Of a DNA stretch of 64,000 nucleotides, positions 50,734-61,724 are shown piece after piece. Under the pieces are notes generated by a model. The model saw nothing but the letters and a program-made list of their open reading frames with translations, was not told where the DNA came from and did not search any database. The stretch is taken from positions 1 to 64,000 of the forward strand of contig NZ_JAFBIL020000011.1 in the NCBI RefSeq assembly GCF_016809835.1, in the 5' to 3' direction. Every line of letters begins with the position of its first letter. The stretch's first letter is position 1. Source of the stretch: Massilia soli. GTDB lineage: Bacteria > Pseudomonadota > Gammaproteobacteria > Burkholderiales > Burkholderiaceae_D. The translations under genes and the position numbers were made by a program.

Positions 50734-52647
50734 ATGTTTGAATTTATCCGCACCCACAAGCGCTTGATGCAGGTCTTCCTGATGCTGCTGATCGTCCCAT
50801 CGTTCGTACTGGTCGGCGTCAGCAGTTATCAAAGCGGCGATGCCGCGACGGCAGTTGCCATGGTCGATGGCCGCAAGATCACACAGCAGGAATGGGAAGA
50901 GGCGCAGCGCCAGCAGATCGACCGATATCGCCAGCAAATGGGCGACCAGTTCGACCAGAAGCTGTTCGACACGCCTGAAGCACGCCAGGCTGTCCTCGAT
51001 AACCTGGTTGCCGAACGCGCACTCGAAGCGGAAATCAAACGCAGCCACCTGACCGTCAACGACGCCACGCTGGCCCAGACCATCGCCGGCATCGACGCTT
51101 TCAAAAAGCCGGACGGCAGCTTCGACATGGAGCAGTACAAGGCCGTGCTGGCCGCGCAGGGCATGTCGCCGGCGATGTTCGACGCGCGCATGCGCCGCGA
51201 CATGGCGCTGCAGCAGCTCAACAACGCAGTGGCCGGCAGCGCCTTCGTGCCGCGCACCGTCGCCAAGCGCCTGTCCGACGTCAACGACCAGGAACGCGAA
51301 GTGCAGGAAATGATCTTCCCGGTGTCCGACTTCGTCGCCCAGGTCAAGGTCACCGACGAGATGGTCAAGGCCTACTACGACAAGAACGCCGCGCTGTTTG
51401 CCGTTCCTGAGCGCGCCAAGGTCGAATACGTCGTGCTGGACGCGGCTGCGGTTGAAAGCCAGGTCACGGTCAGCGACGCTGAAGTGTCCGACTTCTATAG
51501 CAAGAACCAGAAGCGCTTCGGCTCGCCCGAGCGCCGTACCGCCAGCCACATCCTGATCAATGCGCCAAAGAGCGCCAGCGCTGCCGACAAGGCTGCCGCC
51601 AAGCAGAAGGCCGAAGCCATCCTGGCCGAAGTGCGCGCCAATCCGGCCAACTTCGCAGCGATCGCCAAGGCCAAGTCGCAGGATCCGGGTTCGGCCGAAA
51701 TGGGCGGCGACCTGGGCGTGGTAGAGAAGGGCGCGTTCGTGCCATCGGTAGAAGACGCGATCGCCAAGCTCAAGAAAGGCGAGATCAGCGGCGTGGTGGA
51801 ATCCGAGTACGGCTTCCACATCATTACCGTCACCAACGTCGTACCGGCCGCCATCAAGTCGCTGGACGAAGTTAAAGGCGAGATCACGGCTGAACTGAAG
51901 GCCGGCAAGATGTCGAAGAAGTTCTCGGAACTGGCGGAAGTGTTCACCGACACCGTCTACGAGCAATCGGACAGCCTGAAGCCGGTCGCCGACAAGCTGA
52001 AGCTGACCGTGCAAACCGTCGACAACCTGGCACGCACACCGGTGGCGGAGCTGGCTGACGCGCCATACAACAACGCCAAGTTCCTGCAGGCGGTGTTCGC
52101 AGACGACTCGCTGAAGAACAAGCGCAATACGGAAGCCATCGAGGCGGCGCCAAGTACGCTGATCGCCGGCCGCGTGGTCGAGTTCAAGCCTGCGTCGAAG
52201 CGCCCGCTGGAAGAAGTCGCCGCGGCGATCCGCCAGCGCGTAACGGTTGAAGAAGCAGTCAGCCTGGCGCGCAAAGCGGGTGAAGCGAAGCTGGCTGCCG
52301 CCAAGACGACGGGCGACACGGCAGGATTCGCAGCGCCAGTCGTTGTTTCGCGCACCAAGCAGCCGACCATCAACCCGACCGCCGCACTGGCAGTGTTGAA
52401 GGCCGATGTCAGCAAGCTGCCGGCATATGTAGGCGTTGAAGTCCCAGGCGCAGGTTACGGCGTGTACCGCATCGGCAAGGTCTCGATGCCGGCGGCGCCT
52501 GACGCGACACGCCGCGCAGCCGAAGCCGAGCAGCTCGCGGGCGTGGTTGGCCAGCAGGAGATGTTCGGCTTTATCGAAGCGCTGAAGCAGAAGGCCAAGG
52601 CGAAGATCACGGTGGAGCAGCCGGCCAAGGCCGCGGCAGCCAACTAA
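50734..52647 (+). CDS. ppiD: Periplasmic folding chaperone PpiD (SurA-N/parvulin)
   Basis: A 637-residue inner-membrane-anchored chaperone. An N-terminal membrane segment VFLMLLIVPSFVLVGVSSY (about residues 13-31) is followed by a periplasmic SurA-N-like part (ITQQEWEEAQRQQIDRYR; AVLDNLVAERALEAEIKR). A parvulin domain lies at about 265-360 (ASHILINAPK; GDLGVVEKGAFVPSVEDAIAKL split; VVESEYGFHIITVTNV). It helps outer-membrane and secreted proteins leave the Sec channel. It stands downstream of hupB and the tRNA cluster, the standard order, and is followed by a terminator. Confidence 0.93.
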   Translation: MFEFIRTHKRLMQVFLMLLIVPSFVLVGVSSYQSGDAATAVAMVDGRKITQQEWEEAQRQQIDRYRQQMGDQFDQKLFDTPEARQAVLDNLVAERALEAEIKRSHLTVNDATLAQTIAGIDAFKKPDGSFDMEQYKAVLAAQGMSPAMFDARMRRDMALQQLNNAVAGSAFVPRTVAKRLSDVNDQEREVQEMIFPVSDFVAQVKVTDEMVKAYYDKNAALFAVPERAKVEYVVLDAAAVESQVTVSDAEVSDFYSKNQKRFGSPERRTASHILINAPKSASAADKAAAKQKAEAILAEVRANPANFAAIAKAKSQDPGSAEMGGDLGVVEKGAFVPSVEDAIAKLKKGEISGVVESEYGFHIITVTNVVPAAIKSLDEVKGEITAELKAGKMSKKFSELAEVFTDTVYEQSDSLKPVADKLKLTVQTVDNLARTPVAELADAPYNNAKFLQAVFADDSLKNKRNTEAIEAAPSTLIAGRVVEFKPASKRPLEEVAAAIRQRVTVEEAVSLARKAGEAKLAAAKTTGDTAGFAAPVVVSRTKQPTINPTAALAVLKADVSKLPAYVGVEVPGAGYGVYRIGKVSMPAAPDATRRAAEAEQLAGVVGQQEMFGFIEALKQKAKAKITVEQPAKAAAAN

Positions 52648-52662
52648 GCTGGCACGCACATG

Positions 52663-52701
52663 AAAAGACCCGGTCAGCGCAAGCTGCCGGGTCTTTTTTT
52701 T
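52663..52701 (+). terminator. Terminator after ppiD
   Basis: The arms AAAAGACCCGG and CCGGGTCTTTT with a 13-base loop are followed by a T run. It also faces the convergent mnmH gene, ending about 46 bases away. Confidence 0.88.
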
Positions 52702-52747
52702 CGTCTGGTGGTTTGAACGCTCGGCGTCATCCGCCGCAGCGCCTGCC

Positions 52748-53800
52748 TTAGCCGCGCAAGCGCCTGGCCGCGATCAGAAACTGTTCAACCGAAATATCCG
52801 GCAACTCCACCACCTCAGCCTCTTTGAACTGCACGAAGTTGCGGTCAATCGAGCGCAGGTAAGCCGGGTCGTAGTGCTCCACCAGCAGTTCGTCGACCAG
52901 TTCCGGCATCCGCCCGGTATTGGCCAGCTGGTGCCAGCTGTCGATCTTTTCGCGCCCGTGCAGCTTGACCAGGCAATCGAGCTGCGCGTTGAGCGTGTCA
53001 GGGCTCTGCGTAAAATGCTCGTAGTCTTCCATCAGCAGGCGCACACGGTCAGGCCGCGACAAGGTCAGCGACACGCACGGCGACTGGCGCATCTTCTCCA
53101 TCACCGCGTCGGGCACCCGCAGCTGCCCGACCTTCTTGCTTTCGGATTCAACGAAGACCGGCAGCGCCGGATCGAACTCGCGCAGCTTTTGCCAGATCAT
53201 CGACTCGAACATCTTTTGCGATGGCTGCGGCTGGCTTGGCAAATTGCCCAGCACTGAACCGCGGTGCGCCGCCAGCTGCTCCAGGTCGAGCACCTGCGCG
53301 CCAATCCGCGACATCAGTTCCAGCAGGCGGCTCTTGCCGCTTCCCGTGGTCCCGCAGATCACCTTGAAAGTGTGCGGCGGCGTCTCCGCCAGCTTCTCGC
53401 TGACGTGCGCGCGGTACGCCTTGTAGCCGCCATCGAGCTGGATGACCGGCCAGCCGATACGCGCCAGCACGTGGGCCATCGAGCCGCTGCGATTGCCGCC
53501 GCGCCAGCAGTACACCAGCGGCTTCCATTCACGCGGCTTGCCGGCGAAGTGTTGTTCGAGGTGGCGCCCGATATTGCGCGCGACCAGCGCTGCGCCAACC
53601 TTCTTCGCTTCGAACGCATTGACTTGCTTGTACATCGTGCCGACCCGTATGCGCTCTTCGTCGTTCAGCACCGGGCAGTTGATCGCGCCGGGAATATGGT
53701 CGAGCGCATATTCGCTCTCGCTGCGGGCGTCGATGATGGTGTCGAATTCGCCCAGCTGGGGCAGGATGTCGCGAAAGTTAAGTAAGGCGGGATACTTCAT
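52748..53800 (-). CDS. mnmH: tRNA 2-selenouridine/geranyl-2-thiouridine synthase
   Basis: A 350-residue enzyme (SelU/YbbB) that replaces the sulfur of 2-thiouridine at tRNA wobble position 34 with selenium through a geranylated intermediate. The N-terminal rhodanese domain has the catalytic Cys98 in VYCWRGGNRSGSMAHV. The C-terminal P-loop domain has Walker A GTTGSGKS at about 150-157. Its start overlaps the tesA stop by 4 bases (ATGA), so the two are coupled. selD was not seen in the window. In E. coli ybbB lies near other ybb genes, which fits this neighbourhood. Confidence 0.9.
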   Translation of the reverse strand: MKYPALLNFRDILPQLGEFDTIIDARSESEYALDHIPGAINCPVLNDEERIRVGTMYKQVNAFEAKKVGAALVARNIGRHLEQHFAGKPREWKPLVYCWRGGNRSGSMAHVLARIGWPVIQLDGGYKAYRAHVSEKLAETPPHTFKVICGTTGSGKSRLLELMSRIGAQVLDLEQLAAHRGSVLGNLPSQPQPSQKMFESMIWQKLREFDPALPVFVESESKKVGQLRVPDAVMEKMRQSPCVSLTLSRPDRVRLLMEDYEHFTQSPDTLNAQLDCLVKLHGREKIDSWHQLANTGRMPELVDELLVEHYDPAYLRSIDRNFVQFKEAEVVELPDISVEQFLIAARRLRG

Positions 53801-54426
53801 TGGGCCTTTACGAGTGGCTTGAATTTTGGCCAGATGTTAGCCAGGATGATCGGATGCGCATCGGCATTCGGGTGCAGGCGGTCGGCCTGGAACAGCTTCG
53901 GCTGCTCGGCCACGCCTTCAAGCATGAACGGCACCAGCGGCGCCTTGTATTTGACCGACAGCTTGGCGTACATATTGAAGAATTGCTCGGTATAGGTACG
54001 GCCGTAATTCGGCGGCATGCGCATGCCGACCAGCAGCACCTCGGCGTCGTTCTTCTTCGACAGATCGACCATCGCGCGCAGGTTGTCTTCCGCCGAGGCG
54101 ACCGGCAGCCCGCGCAGGCCGTCATTGGCGCCCAGTTCGATCACGACGACCGACGGCTTGTGCTGCCGGAGCAGCGCAGGTAGCCGGGCGCGCCCGCCGC
54201 TGGTGGTTTCGCCGCTGATGCTGGCGTTGATGATTTTTGCGTCAATACGCTCGGCCTTCAGCTTCTTCTCGAGCAGGGCCACCCAGCCGCTACCGCGGTT
54301 CAGGCCATATTCGGCAGATAAGCTGTCGCCAAGCACAAGCACGGTTTTTGGTGCAGAATAGGCGCTCGCCGAAGCGGCAAGCATCAACAGGCCGCTGACC
54401 AACAGTTTATTGAGACTAACAAGCAT
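53797..54426 (-). CDS. tesA: Arylesterase/acyl-CoA thioesterase I (TesA, GDSL family)
   Basis: 209 residues from the ATG at 54426; an alternative start lies 9 bases upstream at 54435. The signal peptide ends near residue 25 (...LMLAASASAYSA). It is an SGNH hydrolase: GDSLSAEYG with Ser35, GETTSGG, GANDGLRG, and the His-Asp pair in ADRLHPNADAH near the end. It hydrolyses acyl-thioesters, lysophospholipids and esters in the periplasm. It shares the divergent arrangement with ybbA known from E. coli (tesA-ybbA). The start codons overlap each other head to head. Confidence 0.92.
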   Translation of the reverse strand: MLVSLNKLLVSGLLMLAASASAYSAPKTVLVLGDSLSAEYGLNRGSGWVALLEKKLKAERIDAKIINASISGETTSGGRARLPALLRQHKPSVVVIELGANDGLRGLPVASAEDNLRAMVDLSKKNDAEVLLVGMRMPPNYGRTYTEQFFNMYAKLSVKYKAPLVPFMLEGVAEQPKLFQADRLHPNADAHPIILANIWPKFKPLVKAQ

Positions 54427-55141
54427 GCGTGACATTCCAGAAGCTTCCCATAGTGTCGTGAACAACGTTGCCGGATCGACGGCGGCGATTGAAGTCATTA
54501 ATTTATCAAAGCGGGTGGCTGACGCCAGCGGCGAGCTCACCATCTTGCACAGCGTTGATTTTACAGTGCAACCGGCCGAGACGCTCGCGATTGTCGGCGC
54601 GTCCGGTTCCGGCAAGTCAACTTTGCTCGGCCTGCTGGCTGGCCTGGACACCCCGTCGACCGGCAAAGTCATTCTCGATGGCAGCGATATCTTCGCCCTC
54701 GACGAGGATGGCCGCGCATCGCTGCGCAAGGCCAAGCTGGGTTTCGTGTTCCAATCTTTCCAGTTGCTGGCGCATTTGAATGCGCTGGAAAACGTCATGC
54801 TGCCGATGGAACTGCGCGGCGAGGCCGACGCGAAGGAAAAAGCGACCGCGATGCTGGGCAGGGTCGGGCTGTCGAGCCGCCTGAAGCATTATCCGAAATA
54901 CCTGTCGGGTGGCGAACAGCAGCGCGTGGCGCTGGCGCGTGCATTCGTGACCGAGCCGCCGCTGCTGTTTGCCGATGAGCCGACCGGTAGCCTCGACGCT
55001 GCCACCGGCGAGGCGGTGATCCAGCTGATGTTCGAGTTGAACCGCGAGCGCGGCTCGACCCTGGTGCTGGTCACGCACGACCCGTCGATCGCGGCGCGCT
55101 GTGGACGCACCATTACGATTGCGGCTGGCCGGCTGGTTTAG
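54425..55141 (+). CDS. ybbA: ABC transporter ATP-binding protein YbbA
   Basis: A 238-residue ABC ATPase. It has Walker A GASGSGKST (residues 58-66), the Q-loop in LGFVFQSFQLL, the signature LSGGEQQRVALARAF near 160-174, Walker B LLFADEPTG near 179-187, and the H-loop VLVTHDP. It belongs to the LolD/MacB/YbbA group of exporters. E. coli YbbA partners with the permease YbbP; no permease follows here, since nnrD/E is convergent and overlaps by 29 bases, so the partner must be elsewhere. The start at 54425 was chosen to match the TesA-YbbA divergent arrangement; a TTG 15 bases upstream is also in frame. Confidence 0.9.
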   Translation: MRDIPEASHSVVNNVAGSTAAIEVINLSKRVADASGELTILHSVDFTVQPAETLAIVGASGSGKSTLLGLLAGLDTPSTGKVILDGSDIFALDEDGRASLRKAKLGFVFQSFQLLAHLNALENVMLPMELRGEADAKEKATAMLGRVGLSSRLKHYPKYLSGGEQQRVALARAFVTEPPLLFADEPTGSLDAATGEAVIQLMFELNRERGSTLVLVTHDPSIAARCGRTITIAAGRLV

Positions 55142-56582
55142 GCCGTTCCGCCACCATCCGGTTTAACACCCGCCGGATTGCCGCCGGCAGCTCGCTGGCG
55201 GTCAGGCCGATCGGCCCGCAGCCTTCCGCCACCAGGCGGTCGGCGGCTTCTCCATGCATCCATACCGCCGCCAGCGCCGCATCGCGCGCCGGCCAGCCTT
55301 GCGCCAGCAGGCTGCCGCACAATCCGGCCAGCACGTCCCCGGTTCCTGCACTGGCCAGCCCCGGATTCCCGGTCGGGTTGATGAGCGCTTCGCCGTCGGC
55401 CATCGCTATCACTGTGCCCGATCCCTTCAGCACCACGCAGGCATCGAAGCGCGCCGCGATCTCGCGCGCCGCTTCCAGCCGGTCGCCCTGCACGACGCCC
55501 GCCGTGACGCCGAGAAGGCGCGCAGCTTCCAGTGGATGCGGCGTCAGTATTGTATGAGCGGTGCGGGCCGCCAGGCGCGCCTGCAGGTCGGGACTGGCGG
55601 CGATCAGGTTAATTGCGTCGGCGTCGAGCACCAGCGGGTTGTCGCCGTCCAGCGCCTTGCCGAGCAAGCGGATCGCCGTGGCCGAATCGCCCATGCCGGG
55701 CCCGGCGACGATGGTGCTGCCGGCGAAGTTGAAGCTGGCCGCATCGCGGAACATCAGTTCGGGCTGGCCGCTGTCGAAGGCAGGCCCGTGATCGACCGAC
55801 GCCACGAAGACCCGGCCGGCGCCTGACAGCAGCGCGGCCCTCGCCGCCAGTATCGGAGCGCCGGCCATGCCATGCGCGCCGCCCACCACCGCAACGTCGC
55901 CGAAGGTGCCTTTGTGCGAATCGTGCAGGCGTGGTGCGAACGCCAGGCCGAACATCGCCGGCTCGTTCATGTGGACGCTCGCACCGGGCAGCAGCGCCTC
56001 ATCGATACCGATCCGGTCGACGATCACGTGACCGGCGTGATCGCGGCCGGCGAGCGTGTGCAGGCCCGGCTTGTCGCCGATGAAGGTGATGGTGTGCGTG
56101 GCGCGAACCGCCACGCCGTCCGGCCCGATCACGGCGCCGCTGTCGGCATCGAGCCCGCTGGGTACGTCGAGCGCCAGCACCGGGCACGCCAGCGCGTTGA
56201 CCGTGTCGATCATGGCGCGCGCCGCACCTTCGACGGGCCGTGCCAGTCCAATGCCAAACAGCCCGTCGACAACCAGCGCCCACTGGCGGCCTGCCGGTAT
56301 GTGGTTCAAGGCGCCAGCGGCGTCGGCACGGCCCAGCTGCACCAGCGTGACACCCACCCCCGACTGCGCCAGGCTGGCCGCTACCTCAAGCGCATCGCCG
56401 CCATTGTTGCCCGGACCCGCGAGCACCAGCGCCTGGTGCGCGACCGGTTCGGCGCCGATGATGCCGAGGGCGATGCGGGCGGCGGCGCGTCCTGCCCGCT
56501 GCATCAAGGTGCCCGGCGGTAGCTGCGCCGCAGCCGCGCGTTCGGCCTGGCGAATTTCCGCGACGCTGTAAAGTGCTCCCAT
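55113..56582 (-). CDS. nnr: Bifunctional NAD(P)H-hydrate epimerase/dehydratase
   Basis: A 489-residue fused YjeF protein that repairs damaged NADH and NADPH. The N-terminal epimerase half (about 1-210) has the Rossmann-like [20 protein letters not shown] and [27 protein letters not shown] (split). The C-terminal dehydratase half, a ribokinase fold, has the [16 protein letters not shown] motif, [40 protein letters not shown] and [20 protein letters not shown] with the anion-hole GTGD. It converts (R)-hydrates to (S) and then dehydrates them. It converges with ybbA and overlaps its end by 29 bases. Confidence 0.94.
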   Translation of the reverse strand: MGALYSVAEIRQAERAAAAQLPPGTLMQRAGRAAARIALGIIGAEPVAHQALVLAGPGNNGGDALEVAASLAQSGVGVTLVQLGRADAAGALNHIPAGRQWALVVDGLFGIGLARPVEGAARAMIDTVNALACPVLALDVPSGLDADSGAVIGPDGVAVRATHTITFIGDKPGLHTLAGRDHAGHVIVDRIGIDEALLPGASVHMNEPAMFGLAFAPRLHDSHKGTFGDVAVVGGAHGMAGAPILAARAALLSGAGRVFVASVDHGPAFDSGQPELMFRDAASFNFAGSTIVAGPGMGDSATAIRLLGKALDGDNPLVLDADAINLIAASPDLQARLAARTAHTILTPHPLEAARLLGVTAGVVQGDRLEAAREIAARFDACVVLKGSGTVIAMADGEALINPTGNPGLASAGTGDVLAGLCGSLLAQGWPARDAALAAVWMHGEAADRLVAEGCGPIGLTASELPAAIRRVLNRMVAERPKPAGQPQS

Positions 56583-56683
56583 GCTGCCTCCGATGCTTGC
56601 TGAAACGTCAAAGCTGTATTTTCCATAAAATTACAGGCGGGCGCACTACAATATACGTCCAAACGCATTTGCAGGGGACACGC

Positions 56684-59600
56684 ATGGATTGGCAATTCTG
56701 GATCGACCGGGGCGGAACATTCACGGATATCGTCGCGCGCCAGCCCGACGGACGCATCGTGACGCACAAGCTGCTGTCGGAGAATCCCGAACAGTATCGC
56801 GATGCGGCAGTGGCCGGTATCCGCCACCTGCTCGGCGTGGCCGAAGGAGAAGCGGTACCCGTCGCCGTGATCGAAGCGGTCAAGATGGGCACCACCGTCG
56901 CCACCAACGCGCTGCTGGAACGCAAAGGCGAGCGCACCGCGTTGGCCATCACGCGCGGCTTCCGCGACGCGCTGCGCATCGCCTATCAGAACCGTCCGCG
57001 CCTGTTCGACCGCCACATCGTCCTGCCCGAACTGCTGTACAGCCACGTGATCGAGATTGACGAGCGCATGGGCGCCCACGGCGACGTGGTGCGCCCGATC
57101 GATGAAGCAGCCACGCGCAAGGCTCTGCAGGCCGCCTACGACAGCGGCCTGCGTTCGCTCGCCATCGTGTTCATGCACGGCTACCGTTTCACCGGGCACG
57201 AGGCAGTCACGGCCCGCATCGCGCGCGACATCGGCTTTACCCAGGTTTCGGTCTCGCACGAAGTGAGCCCGATGATGAAGCTGGTCGCGCGCGGCGACAC
57301 CACCGTTGTCGATGCCTACCTGTCGCCGATCCTGCGCCGCTATGTCGATCAGGTTGCGGCCCAGATGCCCGATGTGAACCTGCAATTCATGCAGTCGAAC
57401 GGCGGCCTGACCGACGCGCGCGCCTTCCAGGGCAAGGACAGCATCCTGTCCGGCCCGGCCGGCGGTATCGTCGGCATGGTGCGTGCCAGCCAGCTGGCCG
57501 GCTTCGACCGCGTGATAGGCTTCGACATGGGCGGCACGTCGACCGACGTGTCGCACTACTCGGGCGAGTTCGAGCGCGTGTTCGAGACCCAGGTGGCCGG
57601 TGTGCGCATGCGCGCGCCGATGATGAGCATCCACACGGTGGCGGCCGGCGGCGGCTCGATCCTGCATTTCGACGGCAGCCGCTATCGCGTCGGCCCTGAC
57701 AGCGCCGGCGCCAATCCCGGGCCTGCCAGCTATCGCCGCGGCGGCCCGCTCGCGGTCACCGACTGCAATGTCATGCTTGGCAAAATCCAGCCAGCGCATT
57801 TCCCGAAAGTTTTCGGTCCCGCTGCCGACCAGCCGCTCGATGCCGATGCCGTTCGCAGCGCGTTCTCCGCGATGGCGCGCACGATCGGCGACGCGACCGG
57901 CACCATGCCTGCACCCGAGCAGGTGGCTGAAGGCTTTATCCAGATTGCGGTCGGTAACATGGCCAACGCGATCAAGCAGATCTCGGTGCAGCGCGGCCAC
58001 GACGTGACCGACTATGCGCTGACCAGCTTTGGCGGCGCTGGCGGCCAGCATGCCTGCCTAGTTGCGGACGCGTTAGGTATGAAAACGGTGTTCATCCATA
58101 CACTGGCCGGCGTGATGTCCGCGTATGGCATGGGGCTCGCCGACCAGACATCGATGCGCGAAGCCGCCGTCGAACAGCGGCTTGACGACCTCGCGCCGCA
58201 GGAGCTTGGCGCCAGATTGGCGCAGCTCGGACAGGGCGTCACCGACGAACTCGTGAAGCAGGGCGTGGCGCGCCAGCGCATCGCGCTGGTACGGCGCGTC
58301 CATCTGCGTTACGAAGGCACCGATTCGGCCATCATCGTGCTGGCCGACCAGCCGGCCGCCATGAAAGCCCAGTTTGAAACCGCGTACAAGAAGCGCTTCT
58401 CGTTCCTGATGCCGTCGAAAGCGCTGGTGGTGGAAGCCGTCTCGGTGGAAGCGATCGGCAAATCCGACGCGCCGGAAGAGAGCTTCGCCCAGGGTATTGC
58501 CGAACGCGGCGCCGCGCTGGCGCCGCACGAGCAGGTGCGCATGTTCGGCGGCGGGGCATGGCACGAAACCGGGCTGTTCAAGCGCGCAGGAATGCGGCCA
58601 GGCGATGTGATCGACGGCCCGGCGATCATCGCCGAGGATAATTCGACGACGGTCGTGGAACCGGGCTGGCAGGCCCGGGTTACCGGCTTCAACCACCTGG
58701 TGCTGACCCGAATCGAGGCGCTGCCGGAGCGCCGAGCCATCGGCACCACGGCAGACCCGGTGATGCTGGAGATCTTTAACAACCTGTTCATGTCGATCGC
58801 CGAACAGATGGGACTGCGCCTGCAGAACACCGCCTACTCGGTCAATATAAAGGAACGCCTCGATTTCAGCTGCGCGCTGTTCGACGCGCGCGGCAACCTG
58901 ATCGCCAACGCGCCGCACATGCCGGTGCACCTTGGCTCGATGGGCGAGAGCATCAAGACCGTGATGCGCGAGAACGCGGGGGCGATGCGTCCGGGCGACG
59001 TCTTCATGCTCAACGACCCGTACAACGGCGGCACCCACCTGCCGGACGTGACGGTCATCTCGCCAGTGTTCGACCAAGCCGGCCAGGCGATCCTGTTCTA
59101 CGTCGGCTCGCGCGGCCACCACGCGGACATCGGCGGCACCACGCCGGGATCGATGCCGCCCGACTCGGTCACCATCGACCAGGAAGGCGTCTTGATCAAC
59201 AACTTCAAACTGGTCGACGGCGCCGACGGCTTGCTGCGCGACGCCGAAACGCGCGCCTTGCTGGCCGGTGCGCGCTACCCGGCGCGCAACCCGGACCAGA
59301 ACATGGCGGACTTGCGCGCGCAGGTCGCGGCGAACCAGAAGGGCGTCGATGAACTGCACAAGATGGTCGCCCACTTCGGCCTCGAGGTCGTGCAGGCGTA
59401 CATGGGCCACGTTCAGGACAACGCGGAAGAGGCGGTGCGCCGCGTGATCACGGCGCTCAAGGACGGCGACTACACCTGCCAGCTCGATAATGGCGCGCAG
59501 ATCCAGGTGGCGATCAAGGTCGATCACAAGGCGCGCAGCGCGACCATCGATTTCAGCGGCACCTCCGGCCAGCTTGAAAACAACTTCAATGCGCCGTCGG

Positions 59601-60289
59601 CTGTCTGCATGGCCGCCGTGCTGTACGTGTTCCGCACGCTGGTGGACGATGAGATTCCGCTCAACGCCGGCTGCCTCAAGCCGCTGAACGTGATCATCCC
59701 GCCCGGTTCGATGCTGAACCCGCGCTATCCGGCCTCGGTCGTGTCGGGCAACGTCGAGACCTCGACCTGCATCACCAATGCCTTGTACGGCGCGCTCGGC
59801 GTACTGGCCGCCTCGCAGGGAACGATGAACAACTTCACCTTCGGCAATGCGAAGTACCAGTATTACGAGACCATTTCGGGCGGTTCGGGCGCCGGCGACG
59901 GCTTTGACGGCACCGACGTGGTCCAGACCAATATGACCAACTCGCGCCTGACCGACCCGGAGATCCTCGAATTCCGTTTCCCGGTGCGGCTCGAAAGCTA
60001 CGAGATCCGGCATGGGTCGGGCGGAGCAGGGCGCTGGCATGGCGGCAATGGCGGCGTACGCAAGGTGCGCTTCCTGGAACCGATGACGGCGGCGATCCTG
60101 TCGAATAACCGCCTGCACGCGCCGTTTGGCATGGCCGGCGGAGGCGAGGGCGCAAAGGGTATCAATGCGGTCGTGCGGGCCGACGGCAAGGTCGAGCAGC
60201 TGGCCCACATCGGAAAAACCAGCATGGAGGCGGGCGACATGTTCATCATCGAGACCCCAGGAGGCGGAGGCTACGGGAAAGCCGAGTGA
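56684..60289 (+). CDS. Fused 5-oxoprolinase / hydantoinase A-B family enzyme
   Basis: A 1201-residue cytosolic enzyme from the ATG at 56684; the open frame upstream is not used. Residues about 1-680 are the HyuA/OplA-like ATP-binding half ([59 protein letters not shown]). Residues about 690-1201 are the HyuB/OplB-like half ([61 protein letters not shown]; and a [20 protein letters not shown] stretch). A one-chain A-B fusion of this length fits ATP-dependent 5-oxoprolinase, which opens 5-oxoproline to glutamate; hydantoinase activity is the alternative. The CAGGGGACACGC box is its Shine-Dalgarno. It is divergent from nnr. Confidence 0.85.
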   Translation: MDWQFWIDRGGTFTDIVARQPDGRIVTHKLLSENPEQYRDAAVAGIRHLLGVAEGEAVPVAVIEAVKMGTTVATNALLERKGERTALAITRGFRDALRIAYQNRPRLFDRHIVLPELLYSHVIEIDERMGAHGDVVRPIDEAATRKALQAAYDSGLRSLAIVFMHGYRFTGHEAVTARIARDIGFTQVSVSHEVSPMMKLVARGDTTVVDAYLSPILRRYVDQVAAQMPDVNLQFMQSNGGLTDARAFQGKDSILSGPAGGIVGMVRASQLAGFDRVIGFDMGGTSTDVSHYSGEFERVFETQVAGVRMRAPMMSIHTVAAGGGSILHFDGSRYRVGPDSAGANPGPASYRRGGPLAVTDCNVMLGKIQPAHFPKVFGPAADQPLDADAVRSAFSAMARTIGDATGTMPAPEQVAEGFIQIAVGNMANAIKQISVQRGHDVTDYALTSFGGAGGQHACLVADALGMKTVFIHTLAGVMSAYGMGLADQTSMREAAVEQRLDDLAPQELGARLAQLGQGVTDELVKQGVARQRIALVRRVHLRYEGTDSAIIVLADQPAAMKAQFETAYKKRFSFLMPSKALVVEAVSVEAIGKSDAPEESFAQGIAERGAALAPHEQVRMFGGGAWHETGLFKRAGMRPGDVIDGPAIIAEDNSTTVVEPGWQARVTGFNHLVLTRIEALPERRAIGTTADPVMLEIFNNLFMSIAEQMGLRLQNTAYSVNIKERLDFSCALFDARGNLIANAPHMPVHLGSMGESIKTVMRENAGAMRPGDVFMLNDPYNGGTHLPDVTVISPVFDQAGQAILFYVGSRGHHADIGGTTPGSMPPDSVTIDQEGVLINNFKLVDGADGLLRDAETRALLAGARYPARNPDQNMADLRAQVAANQKGVDELHKMVAHFGLEVVQAYMGHVQDNAEEAVRRVITALKDGDYTCQLDNGAQIQVAIKVDHKARSATIDFSGTSGQLENNFNAPSAVCMAAVLYVFRTLVDDEIPLNAGCLKPLNVIIPPGSMLNPRYPASVVSGNVETSTCITNALYGALGVLAASQGTMNNFTFGNAKYQYYETISGGSGAGDGFDGTDVVQTNMTNSRLTDPEILEFRFPVRLESYEIRHGSGGAGRWHGGNGGVRKVRFLEPMTAAILSNNRLHAPFGMAGGGEGAKGINAVVRADGKVEQLAHIGKTSMEAGDMFIIETPGGGGYGKAE

Positions 60290-60333
60290 TTGTGCTGGCT
60301 TATGCAATGCGCATGGGGATAGAATAGCTGGCA

Positions 60334-61674
60334 ATGACTATCAGAGCGTTCACGCCCCCTCCAGGATTTGTCGACCTGCTGCTCGACGCGGTATGCGTTG
60401 TCGATTCGGACGGCCGATTCCTGTTCGCCAGCGCTGCTTGCGAGCGGATCTTTGGCTATCGGCCGGACGAAATGGTCGGCACCCTGATGATCGACATGGT
60501 CGCGCCGGAGGACCGCGGGCGCACCCTCGAAGCGGCGCGCCAGATCATGGGCGGCGATGCCAAGCCAGGTTTTGAAAACTGCTATCTGCGCAAAGACGGC
60601 AGCAGGGTGCACATCCTGTGGTCGGCGCGATGGTCGGCGCCAGACCAGGTGCGCATCGCAGTAGCGCATGACATCACCGAGCGCAAACGGGCCGAAGCCG
60701 TCCAGAAGGCGCTGTACGCGATTTCAGAGGCAGTTCATACAGCCGGCGACCTGTCGGCGCTGTTCCCGCACATTCACCGCATCATCAATACGCTGCTGCC
60801 GGCGACTGGCCTGACGATTGCGCTGTTCGACCCGGCCTGCCAGCAGCTTGACTTCCCTTATCACGCCCACGGAGCCGACGATGAATCGGCCAGGGCAGCT
60901 GCGGCCCATCATGCACTGTGCGAGTACGTCAGCAAAACCGGCGAGCCGCTCCTGCTGAGGCGCACGGGCACGGAACGCTTGCCCGACTGGCTCAGCGATG
61001 CGGCTGCGCAAGTGGCCCCGTGCTGGCTTGGCCTGCCGCTGGTCTCGGGCAAAGGCGTCATTGGCGCACTGGCTGTGATGGAGATGGCCGATTCGCCGTG
61101 CTACAGCGAGCGCGATCAGGAGCTGATGCAGTTCGTGTCGGCCCAGATCGCAACCGCGATCGAGCGCAAGCAGCTCGACTCGGAATTGCGCCACATGGCC
61201 CAGCACGATGCATTGACCGGGCTGCCAAACCGGACTGTGCTGCACGATCGCCTCAATACGTCGCTCGCGCACGCGCGCCGCAACAATCGCGGCATTTCGC
61301 TGTTGTACATCGACCTCGACAGGTTCAAGTCGATCAACGACCTTCATGGCCATGAGACCGGCGACAAGCTGCTGAAGGAGGTGGCACGCCGGATCAACGG
61401 CTGCCTGCGCGATGCCGACACCGTGGCCAGGGTCGGGGGCGACGAGTTCGTGGTGCTGCTCGACGGCGACTGCGAACAGGGCGACGCGGAACGGGTCGCC
61501 GAGAAAATACGCGCTGAGTGCGCCGGCATCCGGATCCGCGACCTTGATCTGGTCATCACGCCCAGTATCGGAATCGCGGTCTATCCCGACAACGGCGAGA
61601 ACGCGCAACAGCTACTCAGGTACGCAGACGATGCGATGTATCGGATGAAGAAGAAAGGGCGAGACGGTCGTTAG
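60334..61674 (+). CDS. PAS-GAF-GGDEF diguanylate cyclase
   Basis: A 446-residue cytoplasmic signalling protein that makes cyclic di-GMP. The PAS domain lies at about 10-125 (AVCVVDSDGRFLFASAACERIFGYRPDEMVG split; YLRKDGSRVHILWSAR), with a PAC end ITERKRAEA. The GAF domain spans about 140-285 (TGLTIALFDPA; LGLPLVSGKGVIGALAV). GGDEF spans about 290-440 with the active motif VARVGGDEFVVLL and the Mg-binding YIDLDRFKSINDLHGHETGD. The inhibitory I-site RxxD (RDADTVAR) is intact five residues before the motif, so product feedback is expected. The N-terminal sensors detect an unknown signal. Confidence 0.9.
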   Translation: MTIRAFTPPPGFVDLLLDAVCVVDSDGRFLFASAACERIFGYRPDEMVGTLMIDMVAPEDRGRTLEAARQIMGGDAKPGFENCYLRKDGSRVHILWSARWSAPDQVRIAVAHDITERKRAEAVQKALYAISEAVHTAGDLSALFPHIHRIINTLLPATGLTIALFDPACQQLDFPYHAHGADDESARAAAAHHALCEYVSKTGEPLLLRRTGTERLPDWLSDAAAQVAPCWLGLPLVSGKGVIGALAVMEMADSPCYSERDQELMQFVSAQIATAIERKQLDSELRHMAQHDALTGLPNRTVLHDRLNTSLAHARRNNRGISLLYIDLDRFKSINDLHGHETGDKLLKEVARRINGCLRDADTVARVGGDEFVVLLDGDCEQGDAERVAEKIRAECAGIRIRDLDLVITPSIGIAVYPDNGENAQQLLRYADDAMYRMKKKGRDGR

Positions 61675-61724
61675 GCCGGCATTTGTAATGCCAGCCAGTG
61701 CCTGGGCCGGGCGCACTGACCGGG

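Noticed and set aside
58073-60334. A 753-codon minus-strand frame
   Set aside because: Shadow of the 5-oxoprolinase gene, which shows both halves of the family on the plus strand.
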